This document shows positions 16,360 through 25,331 of a DNA stretch of 64,000 nucleotides, piece by piece. Each line of letters begins with the position of its first letter. Position 1 is the stretch's first letter. The notes beneath the pieces were generated by a model. It was not told the DNA's origin. It made no database searches and was given only the letters and a program-made list of their open reading frames with translations. Source of the stretch: Moryella indoligenes (GTDB lineage: Bacteria; Bacillota; Clostridia; Lachnospirales; Lachnospiraceae); assembly GCF_030812885.1 (NCBI RefSeq), contig NZ_JAUSTO010000003.1:186001-250000 (forward strand). Direction: 5' to 3'. A program made the position numbers and the translations under genes.

Positions 16360-16391
16360 TTCTGGTAACGTTTCCGGAACCGTTACCAGAA
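16360..16391. promoter_or_regulatory. operator 1: TTCCGGAA box inside an 11-base inverted repeat
   Basis: TTCTGGTAACG (16360-16370) and CGTTACCAGAA (16381-16391) are perfect inverted arms. Between them lies TTTCCGGAAC, with a central CG as in LacI-family operators. It starts about 7 bases after the predicted transcription start, a roadblock position for a repressor. The RNA could also fold as a hairpin. Confidence 0.6.
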
Positions 16392-16416
16392 GCAGGAAAG
16401 CAACGATCTGTCATAA

Positions 16417-16427
16417 GTTTCCGGAAC
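16417..16427. promoter_or_regulatory. operator 2: GTTTCCGGAAC box
   Basis: This is an exact second copy of the 11-base GTTTCCGGAAC found at 16370-16380. The centre-to-centre distance is 47 bases. Confidence 0.5.
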
Positions 16428-16484
16428 GCAGAATGCAGTCGTCCAGAGTACTGCCCAAACACTCCGCCATATCCCTCCAGTGAT

Positions 16485-16494
16485 ATTCCGGAAT
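16485..16494. promoter_or_regulatory. operator 3: ATTCCGGAAT palindrome
   Basis: This perfect 10-base palindrome shares the TTCCGGAA core with the two upstream boxes and lies 67 bases further down, about 55 bases before the binding-protein start codon. Confidence 0.45.
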
Positions 16495-16549
16495 CGGTCT
16501 CTTCGCACTGCATCAGTAATCAGGCAACTATTTTAAGGAGGTATATGAA

Positions 16550-17869
16550 ATGAAGAAGAATCTACTTACAATGGGACTCGGCGCGGCCATCTCCCTCTCT
16601 CTTCTGGCAGGCTGCGGCGGCTCCGGAAGCACAGCTTCAGGATCGGCCGACAAGAAGGCGGACGGCGCTTCTGTCTACTACCTGAACTTCAAGCCTGAGG
16701 CAGATACGCAGTGGCAGGAGCTCGCAAAGGCCTACACGGAGGAGACCGGTGTTCCGGTCATCGTGAAGACCGCAGCCTCCGGCCAGTACGAGGCGACACT
16801 GAAGGCGGAGATGTCCAAATCTGAGGCGCCGACTCTCTTCCAGGTAAATGGACCTGTGGGCCTCGCGGCATGGAAGGACTACTGCCAGGATCTAAGCGGC
16901 ACTGCCGTTGAGGGAGAGCTGACCAGCGACGACTTCAAGCTGATGGACGGCGACAAAATGCTGGGGCTTGCCTATGTCTATGAGGGCTATGGCATCATCG
17001 TGAACAGCGAGCTGCTGGAGAAGGCAGGCTACAGCACCGCAGATATCAAGGACTTTGCTTCCTTTAAAAAAATCGTTGAGGACATCAGCGCGAGAAAGGA
17101 CGAGCTCGGCTTCTCCGCTTTCACCTCCGCAGGTATGGACGGCTCCTCCGACTGGCGCTTCAAGACCCACCTCGCCAACCTTCCGCTCTACTATGAGTAT
17201 AAGGACGAGGGCTACGAGGGAACTCCGGCAGAGATCAAGGGCAGCTATCTTGACAACTACCGCCAGATCTGGGATCTCTACATCAACAACGCGACCTGCG
17301 AGCCGGGTCTTCTTTCCACGAAGACCGCTGACGACTCCACCGCAGAATTTGTCACCGGGCAGGCCGTCTTTTATCAGAACGGAACCTGGGAGTACAAAAA
17401 TATCCTGGAGCAGGGCGGCGAGGAGCTCGCCTCAAAGCTCGACATCATCCCGATCTACATCGGCGTAGACGGCGAGGACAAACAGGGCCTCTGCATTGGA
17501 ACCGAGAACTACTGGTGCGTCAACGCCAAGGCCTCCGAGGAAGCTGTAAAGGCAACGCTGGACTTCATCAACTGGTGCGTGACCTCCGACAAGGGCACAA
17601 CTGCCATGGCAGAGGAGATGGGCTTTATCTCCCCGTTCAAGAACGCCAAGGAGACCGCAAACATTCTGAATAACAAGATGAATGAATCTGTCGCCTCCGG
17701 CAAATATGCCGTGTCCTGGGTCTTCAACCATATCCCCTCCGAGGAGTGGAAGAACGGCGTGGGCTCCGCGCTCACAAGCTACGCGGCAGATCAGAGCGAC
17801 GATAACTGGAAGGCTGTCGTGACCAGCTTTGTAGATGGCTGGGCCACCGAGGCAGCAGCGGCGAAGTAA
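16550..17869 (+). CDS. sugar ABC transporter substrate-binding lipoprotein
   Basis: This is the extracellular solute receptor for the ABC importer encoded next to it. The signal peptide ends in a lipobox, LLAGC, so the protein should be lipid-anchored at Cys22 and exported. The remaining ~415 residues match family 1 carbohydrate-binding proteins (MalE-like), with LFQVNGP, the aromatic-rich middle and VSWVFNHIPSEEW near the end. The ATG at 16550 follows AAGGAGG. The downstream LacI regulator, MalQ and MsmX-type ATPase point to maltodextrins or other alpha-glucosides. A GC-rich hairpin follows the stop, as is common after abundant binding proteins. Confidence 0.9.
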   Translation: MKKNLLTMGLGAAISLSLLAGCGGSGSTASGSADKKADGASVYYLNFKPEADTQWQELAKAYTEETGVPVIVKTAASGQYEATLKAEMSKSEAPTLFQVNGPVGLAAWKDYCQDLSGTAVEGELTSDDFKLMDGDKMLGLAYVYEGYGIIVNSELLEKAGYSTADIKDFASFKKIVEDISARKDELGFSAFTSAGMDGSSDWRFKTHLANLPLYYEYKDEGYEGTPAEIKGSYLDNYRQIWDLYINNATCEPGLLSTKTADDSTAEFVTGQAVFYQNGTWEYKNILEQGGEELASKLDIIPIYIGVDGEDKQGLCIGTENYWCVNAKASEEAVKATLDFINWCVTSDKGTTAMAEEMGFISPFKNAKETANILNNKMNESVASGKYAVSWVFNHIPSEEWKNGVGSALTSYAADQSDDNWKAVVTSFVDGWATEAAAAK

Positions 17870-17892
17870 TATCAGTAGAATGCACACCGTTT

Positions 17893-17920
17893 GGCGGGTG
17901 GGAGTTTCGGCCCGCCCGCC
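17893..17920 (+). other. intercistronic hairpin after the binding-protein gene
   Basis: GGCGGGTGGG and CCCGCCCGCC form a 10-base-pair stem (one G-U) around an 8-base loop. There is no real U-run. It probably stabilises the binding-protein mRNA end or partly stops transcription, so less permease is made. Confidence 0.6.
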
Positions 17921-17979
17921 ATTTCTGATTGATCAGGACATTTCACTTCCGATTTCTCCCTGAGAAAGGAGGCCACTCC

Positions 17980-18822
17980 GTGGAGAAAGCCATAAAACGC
18001 TACTTTCCCATCTTTCTTCTGCCCACCATGATCGCCTTTTTCATCGGCTTTCTGGCGCCCTTTGCCATGGGGCTCTGGCTCTCGCTCTGCGAGTTCACAA
18101 CAGTCACCGACGCGCGCTTCGTGGGATTTGAAAACTACGTCCTCGCCTTTCAGGACAGCATATTCCGCCACGCCTTCTGGTACACCGCCCTCTTCGCAAT
18201 TGTCTCTCTCACGGTCATCAACGTCATTGCCTTCGCGATCGCACTGGCGCTGACACAGAAGCTTAGGGGCACCAACATTTTCCGCACGGTCTTCTTCATG
18301 CCGAATCTCATCGGAGGCATCGTGCTGGGCTACATCTGGCAGCTCATATTCAACGGCATACTGGCGGGCTACGGCAAGGCCCTCGCCCTGAACCAGTGGT
18401 ACGGCTTCTGGGGACTGGTGATACTGGTCTCATGGCAGCAGATCGGCTATATGATGATCATCTACATCGCAGGGCTGCAGTCCATCCCGGGCGGCGTGCT
18501 GGAGGCGGCGCAGATCGACGGTGCAAACGGATGGCAGAGACTGAAAAATGTCATCATTCCCATGATGATGCCCTCCATCACCATCTGCACCTTCCTCTCC
18601 ATCACCAACGGCTTCAAGCTCTTTGACCAGAACCTGTCTCTCACCGCCGGCGAGCCCTCGAAGCTCTCTGAAATGCTGGCGCTGAATATCTTCAATACCT
18701 TCTACGGCCGCGTCGGCTGGGAGGGCGTCGGACAGGCGAAGGCCGTCATCTTCTTCATCCTGGTCGTCGGCATCGGGCTGATTCAGCTTCGCGCCACCCG
18801 CTCCAAGGAGGTACAGCAGTGA
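17980..18822 (+). CDS. sugar ABC transporter permease (MalF-like)
   Basis: This is the first of two membrane subunits of the sugar importer. The start is a GTG at 17980, seven to eight bases after AAAGGAGG, giving 280 residues with about six membrane segments. The EAA loop that contacts the ATPase is visible as EAAQIDGANGWQRLKNVIIPMMMPSI. It overlaps the next permease gene by four bases (GTGA), so the two are translationally coupled. A longer in-frame reading to 17929 lacks a binding site. Confidence 0.92.
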   Translation: MEKAIKRYFPIFLLPTMIAFFIGFLAPFAMGLWLSLCEFTTVTDARFVGFENYVLAFQDSIFRHAFWYTALFAIVSLTVINVIAFAIALALTQKLRGTNIFRTVFFMPNLIGGIVLGYIWQLIFNGILAGYGKALALNQWYGFWGLVILVSWQQIGYMMIIYIAGLQSIPGGVLEAAQIDGANGWQRLKNVIIPMMMPSITICTFLSITNGFKLFDQNLSLTAGEPSKLSEMLALNIFNTFYGRVGWEGVGQAKAVIFFILVVGIGLIQLRATRSKEVQQ

Positions 18823-19658
18823 CGAAAAGAAAAGAAACGCTGAACAATATCGGCACAGGCTTTTTCACCTTTCTGTGCCTTTTCTACATTCTTCCCATCA
18901 TCATCGTGTTCTTCAACTCCTTCAAGAAGAAGTCCTTCATCAACCTGAAGCCCTTTGAGCTCCCGAATGAGAGCACCTTCACGGGTCTCGACAACTACTC
19001 CGCCGCGATGGGACAGTACGGCTTTCTGAAAGCTGTCGGCTGGACCGTTTTTATCACGGTGGGCTCTGTGCTCGTGATCCTGGTATGCACCTCCATGTGC
19101 GCGTGGTTCATCACCCGTGTGAAAAACCGCGTCACAAAGACCATCTACCTGCTCTGCGTGTTCTCCATGGTCATCCCCTTCCAGATGGTGATGTTCACCC
19201 TCTCTCTGGTGGCAGACCGCCTGCACCTTAACACACCCTGGGGCATTATCATCATCTATCTGGGATTCGGTGCAGGGCTCGCGGTCTTCATGTTCTGCGG
19301 CTTCGTGAAGTCCATCCCGATTGAGATCGAAGAGGCCGCTCTGATCGACGGCTGCTCCCCGCTCCGAATGTTCTTCTCCGTGGTGCTTCCGATCATGAAG
19401 CCGACCTACATCTCCGTCGGCATACTGGAGACCATGTGGATATGGAACGACTTTCTTCTGCCCTATCTGGTGCTTGATACCAACAAGTACAAGACCATCT
19501 CCATTGTGGTCCAGTACATGAAGGGCTCCTATGGCAGAGTGGATATGGGCGCGATTATGGCGGCCCTCATCATGGCAGTAATTCCTGTAATCGTCTTCTA
19601 TCTCTCCTGCCAAAAATATATCATCAAGGGTGTGGCGTCCGGCGCTGTCAAGGGCTGA
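18819..19658 (+). CDS. sugar ABC transporter permease (MalG-like)
   Basis: This is the second membrane subunit of the importer: 279 residues with about six hydrophobic segments. Its EAA loop reads EEAALIDGCSPLRMFFSVVLPIMKPT. The start is a GTG that overlaps the stop of the first permease by four bases. It is followed after 27 bases by the LacI regulator gene. Confidence 0.92.
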   Translation: MTKRKETLNNIGTGFFTFLCLFYILPIIIVFFNSFKKKSFINLKPFELPNESTFTGLDNYSAAMGQYGFLKAVGWTVFITVGSVLVILVCTSMCAWFITRVKNRVTKTIYLLCVFSMVIPFQMVMFTLSLVADRLHLNTPWGIIIIYLGFGAGLAVFMFCGFVKSIPIEIEEAALIDGCSPLRMFFSVVLPIMKPTYISVGILETMWIWNDFLLPYLVLDTNKYKTISIVVQYMKGSYGRVDMGAIMAALIMAVIPVIVFYLSCQKYIIKGVASGAVKG

Positions 19659-19685
19659 GCCGCACAGTACAGGGAGGTGAACGCT

Positions 19686-20696
19686 ATGACCATCAAAGAC
19701 ATCGCCCGGCTGTCCGGCTACAGTGTGAGCACCGTCTCCCGGGTGCTCAACAAGCATCCGGACGTGAATCCAAAGACGCGGGAGAAGGTGCTTGCCGTGA
19801 TTAAAGAACAGGGCTTTGCCCCGAACGACAACGCAAAGCTTTTGAAGATGCAGGCGCAGTCCTCTGTCGCAGTTCTCGTAAAAGGTTCACAGAATCCTCT
19901 CTTTGCGGACATCCTGGAGAGGAGTCAGTCGCTCTTTCAGCAAAACGGCGAGGCGAGCTATGTCGCATATCTGGATGAGGATGCGGACGAGGTGCAGCAC
20001 GCCGCAAGGCTCATGGAGCTCCGCCATCCGAAGGGCTTTCTCTTCCTCGGCGGAGATCTGGAGCACTTTAAAGACAGCTTTTCGCAGCTCAGCACTCCCT
20101 CGGTGCTCCTGACAAACGATGCCCGCGCCCTCGGCTTTCCGAATCTCTCAAGCTTTACGACGGACGATGCCTCCGCGGCGGCACAGGTGATCGACAGTCT
20201 CACGGAGCATGGCCACCGAAGCATCGGTGTCATCGGCGGAAGTCTTGCACTCCATCAGGTGAGCTACCGGCGCATCCGGGGCGTTCAGCAAGCCATGGAG
20301 CAACATGGTCTCTGCTTTGATCTGGATCGCTGCTACGAGCCCTGCCGCTATTCCATGGAGGAGGGCTATCAGGCGACCATGCGGCTTTTAAAACGAAACG
20401 GGGCGCTCAGCGCGATCTTTGCTCTGGGGGATGTGATTGCCCTCGGGGCACTGCGGGCAATCTGCGACCGGAGGCTCCGGGTTCCGGAGGATATCTCCCT
20501 CGTCGGCTACGACGGAATCGCCGCGGCAAAATACAGCATTCCCCGCCTCAGCACTGTCTGCCAGAATACAGAAGCGCTTGCGGCGCGCGGCGTCAGCGCG
20601 CTTTTGCAGCAGATACGCCTCGGCGCGGCGCCTCTCCACGAGACCATTCCCTTTGAACTCCGCCTCAGCGAGAGTATCGGCACACCGCGCTGCTGA
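19686..20696 (+). CDS. LacI-family transcriptional regulator
   Basis: This is a repressor with an N-terminal helix-turn-helix (TIKDIARLSGYSVSTVSRVLN, residues 2-22) and hinge helix, followed by a periplasmic-binding-protein-like sensor domain, 336 residues in all. I use ATG 19686, eight bases after GGGAGG; a GTG nine bases upstream overlaps that site. Its position between the permeases and malQ suggests that it controls this operon, and three TTCCGGAA boxes with central CG in front of the binding-protein gene are the obvious targets. The inducer is probably a maltodextrin or glucose derivative. Because it lies inside the operon, it would be autoregulated. Confidence 0.9.
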   Translation: MTIKDIARLSGYSVSTVSRVLNKHPDVNPKTREKVLAVIKEQGFAPNDNAKLLKMQAQSSVAVLVKGSQNPLFADILERSQSLFQQNGEASYVAYLDEDADEVQHAARLMELRHPKGFLFLGGDLEHFKDSFSQLSTPSVLLTNDARALGFPNLSSFTTDDASAAAQVIDSLTEHGHRSIGVIGGSLALHQVSYRRIRGVQQAMEQHGLCFDLDRCYEPCRYSMEEGYQATMRLLKRNGALSAIFALGDVIALGALRAICDRRLRVPEDISLVGYDGIAAAKYSIPRLSTVCQNTEALAARGVSALLQQIRLGAAPLHETIPFELRLSESIGTPRC

Positions 20697-20728
20697 TAGC
20701 CGCTCATCCATAGAAAGGTCACATTTTT

Positions 20729-22234
20729 ATGAGAAGTTCCGGTATACTGATGCCAATCACAGCACTCCCCTCTCCCTGCGGTGTGGGTACCCTCGGGGCG
20801 GACGCGCGCGCCTTCCTCGACTTCCTGTCAGAGGCAGGACAGCGCTGCTGGCAGATACTTCCCATCGGACCCACAGGCTACGGGGACTCTCCCTATCAGT
20901 CCTGCTCCTCCTTTGCAGGAAACCCCTATCTGATAGATCTCGAGGAGCTTCGTGCAGCAGGGCTGCTGCTCCGCAAGGAGTATGAGAACCTTAACTGGGG
21001 TAATGATCCCGCCCGCGTGGACTATGCGTTGCTCTACGAACATCGTCTGTCCGTCCTGCGTCGCGCTGTAACGCGACTGTGGGCAGAGGACCATCCCCTG
21101 CTTCCTGCACTCCGTCAGTTCTGTGCGGAGGAGGCGTGGTGGCTTGAAGACTACGCGCTGTTCATGGCGCTGAAGGGACGCTTTCAGGGCGCGTCCTGGA
21201 GCTGCTGGCCCGCAGCGCTGAAAAAGCGTGAGCAGGAGGCCATGAAGGAAGCGCAGGATGAGCTCTCCGATGAGCTCCGCTTCTGGAGGGGCGTACAATT
21301 CCTCTTCTCTGTGCAGTGGCGACGGCTAAGGGACGAAGCAGCCAAGCGAAGCATCTCCCTCATTGGGGATCTCCCGATCTACGCCGCGGAGGACAGCGCA
21401 GACGTATGGGCGGATCCCGGACAGTTTCAGATGGACGAAACGCTGCACCCTATCGCTGTGGCGGGCTGCCCTCCGGACGGCTTCTCGGCGACCGGTCAGC
21501 TCTGGGGCAACCCCCTCTTTGACTGGACAAAGATGAAACAGGACGGCTACCGATGGTGGATACGGCGCATTGCGTTTCAGTTCCGCTTCTACGACGTACT
21601 GCGGATCGACCACTTCCGCGGATTTGACTCCTACTATGCCATCCCCGCCGGCGCAAATACCGCAGAGCGCGGCAGCTGGCAGCCCGGTCCCGGCATCGAC
21701 TTCTTTCGCACGCTGGAGCAGGCGCTCGGAAAACGGCCCATTATTGCGGAGGATCTTGGTTTTCTCACCCCCTCCGTACATCAGCTGCTAGCCGATACCG
21801 GCTATCCGGGCATGAAGGTACTGGAATTCGCCTTCGACAGCCGGGATGGCGGCGGCAGAAGCTATCAGCCCCACAACTATCCGAGGAATTGTGTGGCCTA
21901 TGTCGGAACACACGACAATGACACCGCGCTCGGCTGGCTTCAAAACGCGGCGCCGGGAGACGTGGCACTCGCCAGGGAATACCTGCACACAGACCCTCAG
22001 GAAGGCGAGGGCTGGAGCATGATGCGCGCCATCTGGAGCAGCGCCGCAAAGCTCACAGTCGTACAGATGCAGGATCTCCTGGAGCTCGGAAGCGAGGGCC
22101 GCATAAATACTCCCTCTGTTCTCGGCGGAAACTGGCAGTGGCGGGCACTCCCCGGCTTTGACAGCCCCGCGCTTGCAGCGCGGCTGCGCCGGTATATGGA
22201 GCTCTACGAGAGAGTGAATATAATTAAAAAATAA
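20729..22234 (+). CDS. malQ: 4-alpha-glucanotransferase (amylomaltase, GH77)
   Basis: MalQ shuffles alpha-1,4-glucan chains in the cytoplasm, making long maltodextrins usable for phosphorylase. The 501-residue length is standard. The start RSSGILMPITALPSPCGVGTLG is typical, followed by GDSPYQSCSSFAGNPYLIDLE. GH77 catalytic-region blocks are present: DLPIYAAEDSADVWADPGQF, RIDHFRGFDSYYAIPA with the nucleophile Asp in RIDHFRG, IIAEDLGFLTPSV with the acid/base Glu, and YVGTHDNDTALGW. The ribosome binding site (GAAAGG) is modest. Its place in the ABC operon supports maltodextrin as the transported sugar. Confidence 0.95.
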   Translation: MRSSGILMPITALPSPCGVGTLGADARAFLDFLSEAGQRCWQILPIGPTGYGDSPYQSCSSFAGNPYLIDLEELRAAGLLLRKEYENLNWGNDPARVDYALLYEHRLSVLRRAVTRLWAEDHPLLPALRQFCAEEAWWLEDYALFMALKGRFQGASWSCWPAALKKREQEAMKEAQDELSDELRFWRGVQFLFSVQWRRLRDEAAKRSISLIGDLPIYAAEDSADVWADPGQFQMDETLHPIAVAGCPPDGFSATGQLWGNPLFDWTKMKQDGYRWWIRRIAFQFRFYDVLRIDHFRGFDSYYAIPAGANTAERGSWQPGPGIDFFRTLEQALGKRPIIAEDLGFLTPSVHQLLADTGYPGMKVLEFAFDSRDGGGRSYQPHNYPRNCVAYVGTHDNDTALGWLQNAAPGDVALAREYLHTDPQEGEGWSMMRAIWSSAAKLTVVQMQDLLELGSEGRINTPSVLGGNWQWRALPGFDSPALAARLRRYMELYERVNIIKK

Positions 22235-22276
22235 ACAGGAAACATACACAACGCATATTTATTATGGAGGTAAATC

Positions 22277-23455
22277 ATGGCTGAGGTCAGCTTGCGCCAC
22301 ATCGAAAAAATATATCCGAACACCGAGAAGAAGCATGGCGCGAAGAAGAGCAATCTGAAGATCACGGAGGAAGGCGTCCTCGCCGTAGAGGATTTCAATC
22401 TGGAGATCCGTGACAGGGAATTTATCGTTCTGGTCGGCCCCTCGGGCTGCGGCAAGTCGACGACGCTTCGCATGGTCGCGGGACTTGAGGATATCACCCA
22501 CGGTGAGCTGCTCATCGATGGAAAGCGCATGAATGAGACGGAGCCAAAGGACAGAGATATCGCGATGGTCTTCCAGAGCTATGCTCTGTATCCGCACATG
22601 ACAGTTCGCGGCAATATGGAGTTCCCGCTGAAGCTCCGCAAAATGGATCAGGCGGAAATAGACCGCCGGGTCAATCAGGCGGCGGAGATACTCGGCATCA
22701 CAGAGTATCTGGACCGAAAGCCCAAGGCCCTCTCCGGCGGACAGCGTCAGCGCGTCGCCATCGGAAGAGCGATCGTCCGGGAGCCGAAGGTGCTGCTCAT
22801 GGATGAGCCGCTCTCAAACCTCGACGCAAAGCTCAGAAACCAGATGCGCGCAGAGATCATAAAGCTCCGGCAGCGCATTAACACGACTTTTATCTATGTG
22901 ACCCACGACCAGACGGAGGCGATGACACTCGGCGACCGCATCGTCATCATGAAGGACGGAGTCATCCAGCAGATCGGTACGCCGCAGGAGGTCTTTGAAC
23001 ATCCCGCCAATCTCTTTGTGGCGGGCTTCATCGGCGTCCCGCAGATGAATTTCTATGATGCGGAGCTCCTGCTGGAAGAGGACGGACACTATGTCGTCCA
23101 GATGGGACAGTTCCGCGTGATCCCCTCCGATGAAAAGCAGGAAAAGCTGAAAAACAATCAGGTAGAGCCGCAGACCATCACCCTCGGCGTGCGTCCGGAA
23201 CATATCGCGCTCCTCGGCGACGGAGAGAACACGCTTCCGGGCACAGTCGATGTGAGTGAGATGATGGGCAGCGCTGTGCATCTGCACGTAAATGCCTGCG
23301 GCAGGGACAGCATCATCATCGCACAGACCATGAGCTTTGAGGGCAAGGCTCCGATCAACATGACGATCGGAAGTCCGATCTCCTTCACCTTCGGAGGAAA
23401 TGTTGTGCACATCTTCCGAAAGGAGGACGGGCGGAATCTTGAGAGCGCCCTGTAA
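22277..23455 (+). CDS. msmX: sugar ABC transporter ATPase (MsmX/UgpC type)
   Basis: This ATPase drives the importer and possibly other sugar importers in the cell, as MsmX does in Bacillus. The Walker A GPSGCGKS is at residues 54-61, the signature LSGGQRQR near 153 and the Walker B VLLMDEPLSNLDAKLR near 172, followed by the C-terminal TOBE/MOI regulatory domain. Residues 12-33 form a Lys-rich insertion before the first strand, a feature I associate with Lachnospiraceae homologues. The ATG follows TGGAGG. It is the last gene of the locus, with a hairpin 38 bases after the stop. Confidence 0.93.
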   Translation: MAEVSLRHIEKIYPNTEKKHGAKKSNLKITEEGVLAVEDFNLEIRDREFIVLVGPSGCGKSTTLRMVAGLEDITHGELLIDGKRMNETEPKDRDIAMVFQSYALYPHMTVRGNMEFPLKLRKMDQAEIDRRVNQAAEILGITEYLDRKPKALSGGQRQRVAIGRAIVREPKVLLMDEPLSNLDAKLRNQMRAEIIKLRQRINTTFIYVTHDQTEAMTLGDRIVIMKDGVIQQIGTPQEVFEHPANLFVAGFIGVPQMNFYDAELLLEEDGHYVVQMGQFRVIPSDEKQEKLKNNQVEPQTITLGVRPEHIALLGDGENTLPGTVDVSEMMGSAVHLHVNACGRDSIIIAQTMSFEGKAPINMTIGSPISFTFGGNVVHIFRKEDGRNLESAL

Positions 23456-23492
23456 ATACAGCCCGCTCCGCTCTGCGCTTCCCTCTGAACAT

Positions 23493-23524
23493 CAGCCGTG
23501 GCCTCCTCCGGGAAGCCACGGCTG
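23493..23524 (+). terminator. terminator hairpin after the ABC ATPase gene
   Basis: CAGCCGTGGC and GCCACGGCTG form a perfect 10-base-pair stem around a 12-base loop. It is followed by CTTTGTGCT, a weak U-tract. Confidence 0.65.
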
Positions 23525-23541
23525 CTTTGTGCTAAGATACA

Positions 23542-23570
23542 TTGCAAAGCGTGTCCTGGAATGGTAAACT
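23542..23570 (+). promoter_or_regulatory. candidate promoter of the CoA-transferase gene
   Basis: TTGCAA (23542-23547) and TAAACT (23565-23570) are 17 bases apart. Both are moderate matches. The start would be near 23577, about 63 bases before the ATG. Confidence 0.45.
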
Positions 23571-23639
23571 GGTACTGCGTTGTTTTCGAAACGCCTCATT
23601 TTTTCGTACAAAATGACAAAATATCACGCGGAGGTAGGT

Positions 23640-24986
23640 ATGAATATTCAGGAAGAATATGCTTCAAAGCTGGTCAGCGCAGATACTGCTGCCGCTGTTG
23701 TAAAATCCGGTGACTGGGTCGACTACGGCTGGTGCGTCGGAACACCGGTCACAGTCGATCAGGCCATCGCAAAACGACTCCCGGAGCTTGAAGACGTGAA
23801 GTTCCGCGGAGGCGTGCTCTTAAAGCGTCCGGCTGTCTTTGATGTGGAAAATGCACCCGAGCACATGTGCTGGAACTCCTGGCACATGACCGGTATCGAG
23901 AGAAAGGCCATTGCAGAGGGCTTCGGCTACTTCTCTCCCATGCGCTATGCGGAGCTGCCCCGCTTCTACCGCGACCCGAACATGCCAAAGCCGGATGTCG
24001 CAGTGATTCAGGTCACGCCCATGGACGGGCACGGCTACTTCAACTTCGGCCCGCAGGCCTCTCACCTCGCAGCAATGTGCGCCTCCGCAAAGAAGGTCAT
24101 CGTCGAGGTCAATAAAAACCAGCCGAACTGCCACGGCGGTTTTGAGCACTGCATTCATATCTCCGAGGTTGATATGATCGTCGAGAGCGGCAATGAGCCC
24201 ATCCCGCAGCTTCCGGCAGGCGGCCCTGCCTCTGAAATTGACAAGACTGTCGCAAAACTCATCGTCGAGGAGATCCCGAACGGCGCCTGCCTCCAGCTCG
24301 GCATCGGCGGTATGCCGAACGCAGTCGGCTCCATGATCGCAGAGTCCGATCTGAAGGATCTCGGCGTGCACACGGAGATGTACGTGGACGGATTTGTGGA
24401 TCTCTATAACGCCGGAAAGATCAACTGCTCCAAAAAGAATCTGGACCGCGGCCGTGAGGTCTATGCCTTCGCCGCAGGTACACAGAAGCTCTACGACCAC
24501 CTGAACAACAATCCTGCCTGTATGAGCGCACCGGTTAACTACACCAACGATCCCTACGTCGTCGCACAGATCGACAATTTCATTTCGATCAACAACGCGG
24601 TCGATGTGGATCTCTTCGGACAGGTCAACGCGGAGTCCGCAGGCATCAAGCAGATCAGCGGAACCGGCGGACAGCTGGACTTCGTGATGGGCGCTTACCT
24701 CTCCAATGGCGGCAAGAGCTTCATCTGCATGTCCTCCTCCTTCCAGCCGAAGGGCAAGCCCATGCAGTCCCGCATTCGTCCGACCCTTACCCCCGGCTCC
24801 ATTGCATCCGACCCGCGCACGGCGGTTCACTACCTCGTCACGGAGTATGGCATGGTGAACCTGAAGGGTCTGAATACCTGGCAGAGAGCAGAGGCCATCA
24901 TCTCAATCGCACATCCGGATTTCCGCGATGAGCTGATCGCAGAAGCGGAAAAGATGGGCATCTGGAGAAAGAGCAACCGGAGATAA
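23640..24986 (+). CDS. but: butyryl-CoA:acetate CoA-transferase
   Basis: This enzyme transfers CoA from butyryl-CoA to acetate, releasing butyrate, and is the usual last step in gut Lachnospiraceae. The 448-residue protein matches the acetyl-CoA hydrolase/transferase family. It contains WHMTGIERKAIAEGFGYFSPMRYAELPRFYRD, GGFEHCIHISEVD, the GIGGMPNAVG loop (221-230), and the likely catalytic Glu246 in HTEMYVDGFVDLY. I use ATG 23640 after GCGGAGG rather than an upstream in-frame start. It is monocistronic, 10 kb from the butyryl-CoA operon on the opposite strand, and ends at a strong bidirectional hairpin. 4-Hydroxybutyrate CoA-transferase is the closest alternative. Confidence 0.92.
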   Translation: MNIQEEYASKLVSADTAAAVVKSGDWVDYGWCVGTPVTVDQAIAKRLPELEDVKFRGGVLLKRPAVFDVENAPEHMCWNSWHMTGIERKAIAEGFGYFSPMRYAELPRFYRDPNMPKPDVAVIQVTPMDGHGYFNFGPQASHLAAMCASAKKVIVEVNKNQPNCHGGFEHCIHISEVDMIVESGNEPIPQLPAGGPASEIDKTVAKLIVEEIPNGACLQLGIGGMPNAVGSMIAESDLKDLGVHTEMYVDGFVDLYNAGKINCSKKNLDRGREVYAFAAGTQKLYDHLNNNPACMSAPVNYTNDPYVVAQIDNFISINNAVDVDLFGQVNAESAGIKQISGTGGQLDFVMGAYLSNGGKSFICMSSSFQPKGKPMQSRIRPTLTPGSIASDPRTAVHYLVTEYGMVNLKGLNTWQRAEAIISIAHPDFRDELIAEAEKMGIWRKSNRR

Positions 24987-25019
24987 AGCCTGAAAACATT
25001 TTTTTAAATATTGCCTAAA

Positions 25020-25062
25020 AAATCCCCTGGCCGATATGATTGACACATCGGTCAGGGGATTT
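25020..25062. terminator. bidirectional terminator between but and the suf operon
   Basis: A 16-position stem, with one G-U, has arms at 25020-25035 and 25047-25062 (AAATCCCCTG...CAGGGGATTT) around an 11-base loop. T-rich sequence follows on both strands, and it lies between convergent genes. Confidence 0.9.
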
Positions 25063-25095
25063 CTGCACTCAGCATAACACAGTGCAGCCAATCAG

Positions 25096-25329
25096 TCATT
25101 TCTGCAGCTCGCGAAGCTCCTGAAGCAGCTCGATATCCTCCGCGATGACACGCATATTTGTGGTCACGGGCGCGGCCCCCGGCTTTGTGACAGTAATCTC
25201 CAGTATGCTCCCCTCCGGCAGTCCCGGAGCAATCACTGCGCGGAGATAGGAAACCACCTTTGGATGATTCTTCTGAAATTTTCTTCCGAGACCTGCAAGC
25301 TTCATCAGCGCGAGCGGATTCATCGCCAT
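25096..25329 (-). CDS. conserved-looking 77-residue protein at the end of the suf operon
   Basis: I do not recognise this family. The 77-residue protein begins MAMNPLALMKLAGLGRKFQKNHPKV, a Lys/Phe-rich amphipathic helix, then a compact part with a likely beta hairpin (EGSILEITVTKPGAAPVTTNMRVIAEDIELLQELRELQK). There is no Cys, no signal peptide and no membrane segment. It starts 2 bases after the sufU stop (AAGGA site) and is the last gene before the operon terminator, so it is made with the Suf machinery. An accessory or regulatory role in Fe-S assembly is a guess from position only. Confidence 0.7.
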   Translation of the reverse strand: MAMNPLALMKLAGLGRKFQKNHPKVVSYLRAVIAPGLPEGSILEITVTKPGAAPVTTNMRVIAEDIELLQELRELQK

Positions 25330-25331
25330 CG

